Source of the DNA: Thermococcus sp.
GTDB lineage: Archaea > Methanobacteriota_B > Thermococci > Thermococcales > Thermococcaceae
Reading direction: 5' to 3'
Length of the DNA: 8,300 nucleotides
NCBI GenBank assembly: GCA_011050175.1
Contig: DRGF01000120.1
Span: forward strand, 1-8,300
A program made the position numbers and the translations under genes. Positions 5,069 through 8,300 of the stretch are shown one piece after another. The notes under the pieces were generated by a model. The model was not told the DNA's origin. It saw nothing but the letters and a program-made list of their open reading frames with translations, and searched no databases. Positions within the stretch are counted from its first letter, which is position 1. Every line of letters begins with the position of its first letter.

Positions 5069-6532
5069 TCAGCTCTCTTTGACTTTTAACGCCTCTAAGA
5101 ACTTTTCTGTTATTGCCTCTTCTGCCAGTTTCAGGAGTGAACCCTTGTCCTTGGCGAGCTTGAAGATTCCCAAGGGAATTCTGGCGCCGCCGGACTGGGA
5201 ATGGCCACCACCGCTGCCGATGTCGCCGAAGGCCTCCCTCAGGACGGCTCCGATGTTCACCCTAACGTCGCGGGTTCTGGCGGAGATCTCTATTCTGTCG
5301 TCCACTATGCCGAAGACGAGGACGGTGGTTATTCCTTCGAGCCTCAGGAGAAAGTCCGCGGATTCGGCTATGGCGTCGCGGTTGGTGATGAATCCCACGT
5401 TGCTAATGACGATGTTTTTGTAGATGCGCCTGTTCATTATTGCCTTCGCCAGTATCTCGGCCGTCTCGGTGCTTATGTCAGGGTGCTCTATCTTGTCGAG
5501 GAGCTCGTAGTCCACCTTGCCGGCCAGGAACTCGATGGCCTTGAGGTCGATGTGGCTCAGCTTGGAGAACTTTTTGGTGTCCACATAGATGCCGTAGAAA
5601 AGGGCAGTGGCCATGAGCGGGGAGGGAGATATATTGAGCATCCTAAGGTACTCCGAGAGGATCGCGGCGGAGGAGTGAACCTCGGGACGTATGTCCAAGA
5701 AAGCGTCCTCCGGGATAAGCTCCTGGAGGTGCTGGAGTATCTGGTGGTGGTCGATTATAATCTTTATTCTGTTGTAGTCCTCCTTATCGAGTATCGTCAG
5801 GTTCCCATTTGGCTGACAGTCCACGAGAGCTATGAACGGGTAGCGCTTCAGCTCGTAGGAGCCCTTGGAGACCCTCCTGATATCGACACCAAGGAGGTTT
5901 ACAAAGGCCCGATTCTCGTGGTGGGTTATCTCACCGCCGTAAACTATACGAGTCTTAAAGCCAATGGTCTGCGCTATGGCACTCAGGGCGCTCGCACTGG
6001 CTATTGCGTCGGGGTCGGGGTTGTCGTGCATGACGATGAGGAGGGTGTCACCCATGCTCTTGAGTTCCTTTAGCTTCTTGACCAGGAGGTTAGCGTTTTT
6101 CTGCTCGCCAATTCTCTCGACCGTTCTGATCAGGGTCTCCTTGAGGGCATCTCTGGGGGACACTGCATAGTCAACCTTAACCTCTGCCTCGTATTCTTCG
6201 TTTATCTGGGCGGCGAGGTCGTCCAGGCTAACCTCGTCGGGGAGAACAGTAACAATCGGGACGTCCTTGTTGTTGGTCCTTATCACGTAGATGGTTTTTC
6301 GGATTACCTCAACGTTCATTGTGGTTATTATAACGAGCTCGGCTTTGTCAACTCCCGCCTTCAGGAGGGTGGCGGTGTAGGAAAAGTCCCCGTTGATGAC
6401 TTGGAATCCACTCTCCTCAAGAGCCTTGGCACGGAGTTCATCCTTCTCAATGATTGTGACTTCAAACTCTCCCTTGAGAGACTCGGCTACCGCACGGCCG
6501 ATAGCCCCACCTCCAAGTACCAGCACCCGCAT
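5069..6532 (-). CDS. RCK_N (TrkA-N)-DHH-DHHA1 phosphoesterase fusion
   Basis: This 487-residue protein joins two domains. Residues 1 to about 125 are a Rossmann-type RCK_N/TrkA-N domain with LGGGAIG (6-12) and an acidic strand end IIEKDE (27-32), typical of NAD(H)-binding K+ channel and transporter regulators. Residues about 160-487 are a DHH-DHHA1 phosphoesterase with all motifs: HDNPDPDA (169-176), the Asp in LVDCQ (Asp238), DHH (261-263), VDTKK (317-321, Asp318) and GGGH (441-444). DHH enzymes hydrolyse linear or cyclic dinucleotides and short oligonucleotides using Mn. Coupling to a K+-type sensor domain suggests, without proof, a c-di-AMP or nanoRNA phosphodiesterase under NAD control. 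ATG 6532 has AGGTGG just upstream, and upstream TTG/GTG codons (to 6553) are less likely. The promoter is TATA near 6562-6571. No membrane segments are seen. Confidence 0.92.
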   Translation of the reverse strand: MRVLVLGGGAIGRAVAESLKGEFEVTIIEKDELRAKALEESGFQVINGDFSYTATLLKAGVDKAELVIITTMNVEVIRKTIYVIRTNNKDVPIVTVLPDEVSLDDLAAQINEEYEAEVKVDYAVSPRDALKETLIRTVERIGEQKNANLLVKKLKELKSMGDTLLIVMHDNPDPDAIASASALSAIAQTIGFKTRIVYGGEITHHENRAFVNLLGVDIRRVSKGSYELKRYPFIALVDCQPNGNLTILDKEDYNRIKIIIDHHQILQHLQELIPEDAFLDIRPEVHSSAAILSEYLRMLNISPSPLMATALFYGIYVDTKKFSKLSHIDLKAIEFLAGKVDYELLDKIEHPDISTETAEILAKAIMNRRIYKNIVISNVGFITNRDAIAESADFLLRLEGITTVLVFGIVDDRIEISARTRDVRVNIGAVLREAFGDIGSGGGHSQSGGARIPLGIFKLAKDKGSLLKLAEEAITEKFLEALKVKES

Positions 6533-6557
6533 GTTCCCCACCTTTTTGCACAATAAT

Positions 6558-6571
6558 GTTTAAATATAAAC
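6558..6571 (-). promoter_or_regulatory. TATA box of the RCK-DHH gene
   Basis: On the minus strand this reads GTTTATATTTAAAC, about 30-35 bases before ATG 6532. It is a strong, nearly symmetric AT box and predicts a leader of about 10 bases containing AGGTGG. Confidence 0.65.
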
Positions 6572-6618
6572 GTCAATACACTAAGACGGTGAATTCATCT
6601 CTGATTTCTTTGGTTGAA

Positions 6619-6640
6619 GATATATACAAGGATATATATA
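6619..6640 (+). promoter_or_regulatory. Tandem TATA-like boxes before the DUF2226-like gene
   Basis: GATATATA occurs at 6619-6626 and again, extended, at 6631-6640. The first is at the usual distance from ATG 6657, placing transcription start near 6648 with a very short leader. The second lies too close to the start codon to drive a leader containing the ribosome-binding site. Confidence 0.55.
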
Positions 6641-6656
6641 GCTAATGGTGATGGAT

Positions 6657-8300
6657 ATGCAGTTGCCAGACAAGAATCCATTCACGGAGAACGTGGTAGT
6701 AACCTCCCCAGGAGAGCTGAGGGAACTCATTCACCAGGCGCTTTCCCAGGGCAATGGGGCTTTTCTAAAGATATTCGCCAAGAGCGCGGAGGGTAAGCAC
6801 TACATAACGGTCCTCATCGACAGGTCAAAGGTGCTCGCGGCGGAGTGTCTCGTGGTTGACACGAAGCAGAACCTCTCCGGGGAGGACGCTATTAGGGCGT
6901 TGAAATCATCTATCGGCAAACCGATGGTCGTTGACGTTTATGCCCTCGATGAAATCGAACTTAAACTATCCGTGGCGGATAACATCGACACCTATTCTCA
7001 GACCCCAAAAATCCCACTGGATGAACTCCTCAAAGTCCCCGGCGAGGAGCCCCAGGTAGAGCCTGCAGAGATGGAGAAACCCCCTGAAGAGAAAGCAGCG
7101 ACAGATGTCGCCCAACCCACCGCTCCCGAGCCCCAGCCCCCCGAGGTGGAGGCAGAAAAACCCAAGCCCACCCCTGCCGCCGAAAAGAAGCCGGCGGTCG
7201 TGATTAATCTGACCGGCGGGAGCGTGCCCGAGAAGGCGTTCCAAGTCTACGCCGAGCACCTCCTCAAGGAGGCCGAGAGAATAAGGGGTCTCACTATAAA
7301 CAGGATAGAGTTTGATGCCAGGGTGGGTGAGGGCGTTGCCTATCTCAACGTCCACATCTACGGTTCCTCCACTGGGGACACCAAGGACATAGGGGTGGCA
7401 GAGAAGAAGATGCTCCACGCAGTCAGCAAGCACGCACCAGTTATCTTCAGAGAGGCAGGGGTCAAACCAATAGTCAGGGACGTTGGCATAGTCATCGACG
7501 ATCAGGAAATCAAGCCGCAGGAGATAAAGGACAGGGACAAGAAGAAGGCCGGCAACGTCACGAAGGATGGAAGAATTTCGCTGTCCGTTCTGGAGGACGT
7601 GTGGTCGTACTTCAGCGCCTACGCAAAGACCGTTGTGGCTGAGATCGAGAGCGCGGGGATAAAGGTCGAAAAGGCACACTTCGATATCAAAGGCAGGAGG
7701 GAGTTCGAGATAAACCTCTCCATGGCCGCCGAGACAGGAACCTCAAGGGATGAAGTCCGGAGGATAGTGAACGACGTTCTCACGAGGCACGCTAAGGAGC
7801 TCGGAAAAAGCCTGAATCGCTACATAACCGTCCACAACATTGACGTGGAGGTTATAGCCCCCGCGACCACACCCAATACAATTACTGGAGCCACTGCCGG
7901 CGTAACCTCTGACAGGGCCAGGGAGATAATCGCCAAGAAGAAACTCATCGAGAAGGAGGTCGAGCAGCTCCTTAAACAGGCTGGAGTGGACGAGCTCTCT
8001 GTCATCACCGAGGAAAAGAAGAAAGAAAGCCAAGAAAATCTGCTGAAGAGCCGCATAGGGCCTGCAATGGAGACTCTGAAGAACAGGATTCACGCAGAAC
8101 TCAAGCTCGTTCCGCGTGTCACGTTCAAATGGCTCAAACTCAACCACGAAGTCGTGGGTTCAACCGTCCATATCGACATAGAGGCCAGCTTCCTGAAGGA
8201 AAACGTCGGGGGCCTTTTTGGCTCGTTCTCGGGGGTCCGCGATGAAAGGATAAAACAGGAAATAGCGGCGGCTGTTCAGAGGGTTATAAAGGATGTATCC
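6657..8300 (+). CDS. DUF2226-like archaeal protein with repeated alpha/beta domains (runs off window)
   Basis: An open frame runs from 6657 to the last base with no stop, 548 codons or more. Numbering from ATG 6657, residues about 10-110 form an N-terminal domain (FLKIFAKSAEGKHYITVLID, 36-55) that resembles DUF2226 proteins of Thermococcales and methanogens. This match is from memory, without a search. Residues about 126-181 are a Pro/Glu/Lys/Ala-rich flexible linker. After it come what look like three diverged alpha/beta units (about 194-280, 315-401, 461-548), each a long helix, a beta hairpin and another helix. A Lys/Glu-rich helix (about 417-460) separates units 2 and 3. No membrane or signal segment is seen. 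The start is set by GGTGAT at 6647-6652, 4 bases before ATG 6657; ATGs at 6645 and 6651 are also in frame. It is divergent from the RCK-DHH gene. Function unknown. Confidence 0.85.
   Translation, partial: MQLPDKNPFTENVVVTSPGELRELIHQALSQGNGAFLKIFAKSAEGKHYITVLIDRSKVLAAECLVVDTKQNLSGEDAIRALKSSIGKPMVVDVYALDEIELKLSVADNIDTYSQTPKIPLDELLKVPGEEPQVEPAEMEKPPEEKAATDVAQPTAPEPQPPEVEAEKPKPTPAAEKKPAVVINLTGGSVPEKAFQVYAEHLLKEAERIRGLTINRIEFDARVGEGVAYLNVHIYGSSTGDTKDIGVAEKKMLHAVSKHAPVIFREAGVKPIVRDVGIVIDDQEIKPQEIKDRDKKKAGNVTKDGRISLSVLEDVWSYFSAYAKTVVAEIESAGIKVEKAHFDIKGRREFEINLSMAAETGTSRDEVRRIVNDVLTRHAKELGKSLNRYITVHNIDVEVIAPATTPNTITGATAGVTSDRAREIIAKKKLIEKEVEQLLKQAGVDELSVITEEKKKESQENLLKSRIGPAMETLKNRIHAELKLVPRVTFKWLKLNHEVVGSTVHIDIEASFLKENVGGLFGSFSGVRDERIKQEIAAAVQRVIKDVS

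Noticed and set aside
5201..6073. 290-residue plus-strand open frame opposite the RCK-DHH gene
   Set aside because: Shadow of a confidently identified gene. It has no ribosome-binding site or family motif and arises from codon bias in the true frame.
6966..7679. 237-residue minus-strand open frame opposite the DUF2226-like gene
   Set aside because: Leu/Gly/Cys-rich antisense shadow. The plus-strand frame is open for the whole 1.6 kb and has a promoter and ribosome-binding site.

Overview
This window looks like chromosomal DNA of a hyperthermophilic euryarchaeon of the order Thermococcales, most likely Thermococcus. The evidence is the archaeal-type S-adenosylmethionine synthetase, a CTP-dependent riboflavin kinase with an N-terminal helix-turn-helix, an archaeal translin, an AK6-type kinase, strong GGTGAT ribosome-binding sites a few bases before start codons, and TATA boxes about 35-45 bases upstream of most starts. 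Gene packing is tight. I see no mobile element, CRISPR array, tRNA or rRNA.

Left part (1-2494). Two minus-strand genes, an AK6-like nucleotide kinase and then a metallophosphoesterase cut by the window edge, appear co-transcribed from a promoter near 895. Divergent from them is a 73-residue very basic protein made of two copies of one helical repeat. It converges on mat (SAM synthetase, minus strand), which has an excellent promoter at 2540-2547.

Middle (2495-4713). A 332-base gap between mat and the next gene holds a strikingly GC-rich block (about 72% G+C by hand count, next to about 30% flanks). It has long-range pairing, a perfect hairpin, an ACA near its end and a T-tract, so it is a candidate structured RNA. 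Next comes a tight plus-strand cluster: translin-family RNA/DNA-binding nuclease, endonuclease V, and the riboflavin kinase fused to a DNA-binding domain. The translin carries all four acidic residues known from the catalytic TRAX subunit. The endonuclease V has Glu in place of a near-universal catalytic Asp.

Right part (4714-8300). A 69-residue PRC-barrel protein (plus) abuts end to end with a large minus-strand protein joining an NAD-binding RCK_N/TrkA-N domain to a DHH-DHHA1 phosphoesterase. Their stop codons together form TGATCA. Divergent from the DHH gene, a long plus-strand ORF runs off the right edge. It resembles DUF2226-type archaeal proteins: an N-terminal domain, a Pro/Glu/Lys-rich linker and what look like three diverged alpha/beta repeats.

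Most genes are ordinary Thermococcales housekeeping genes. The best candidates for something undescribed are the GC-rich RNA block, the RCK-DHH fusion, the duplicated basic mini-protein and the repeat-bearing DUF2226-like protein. I found no convincing multi-gene novel system.
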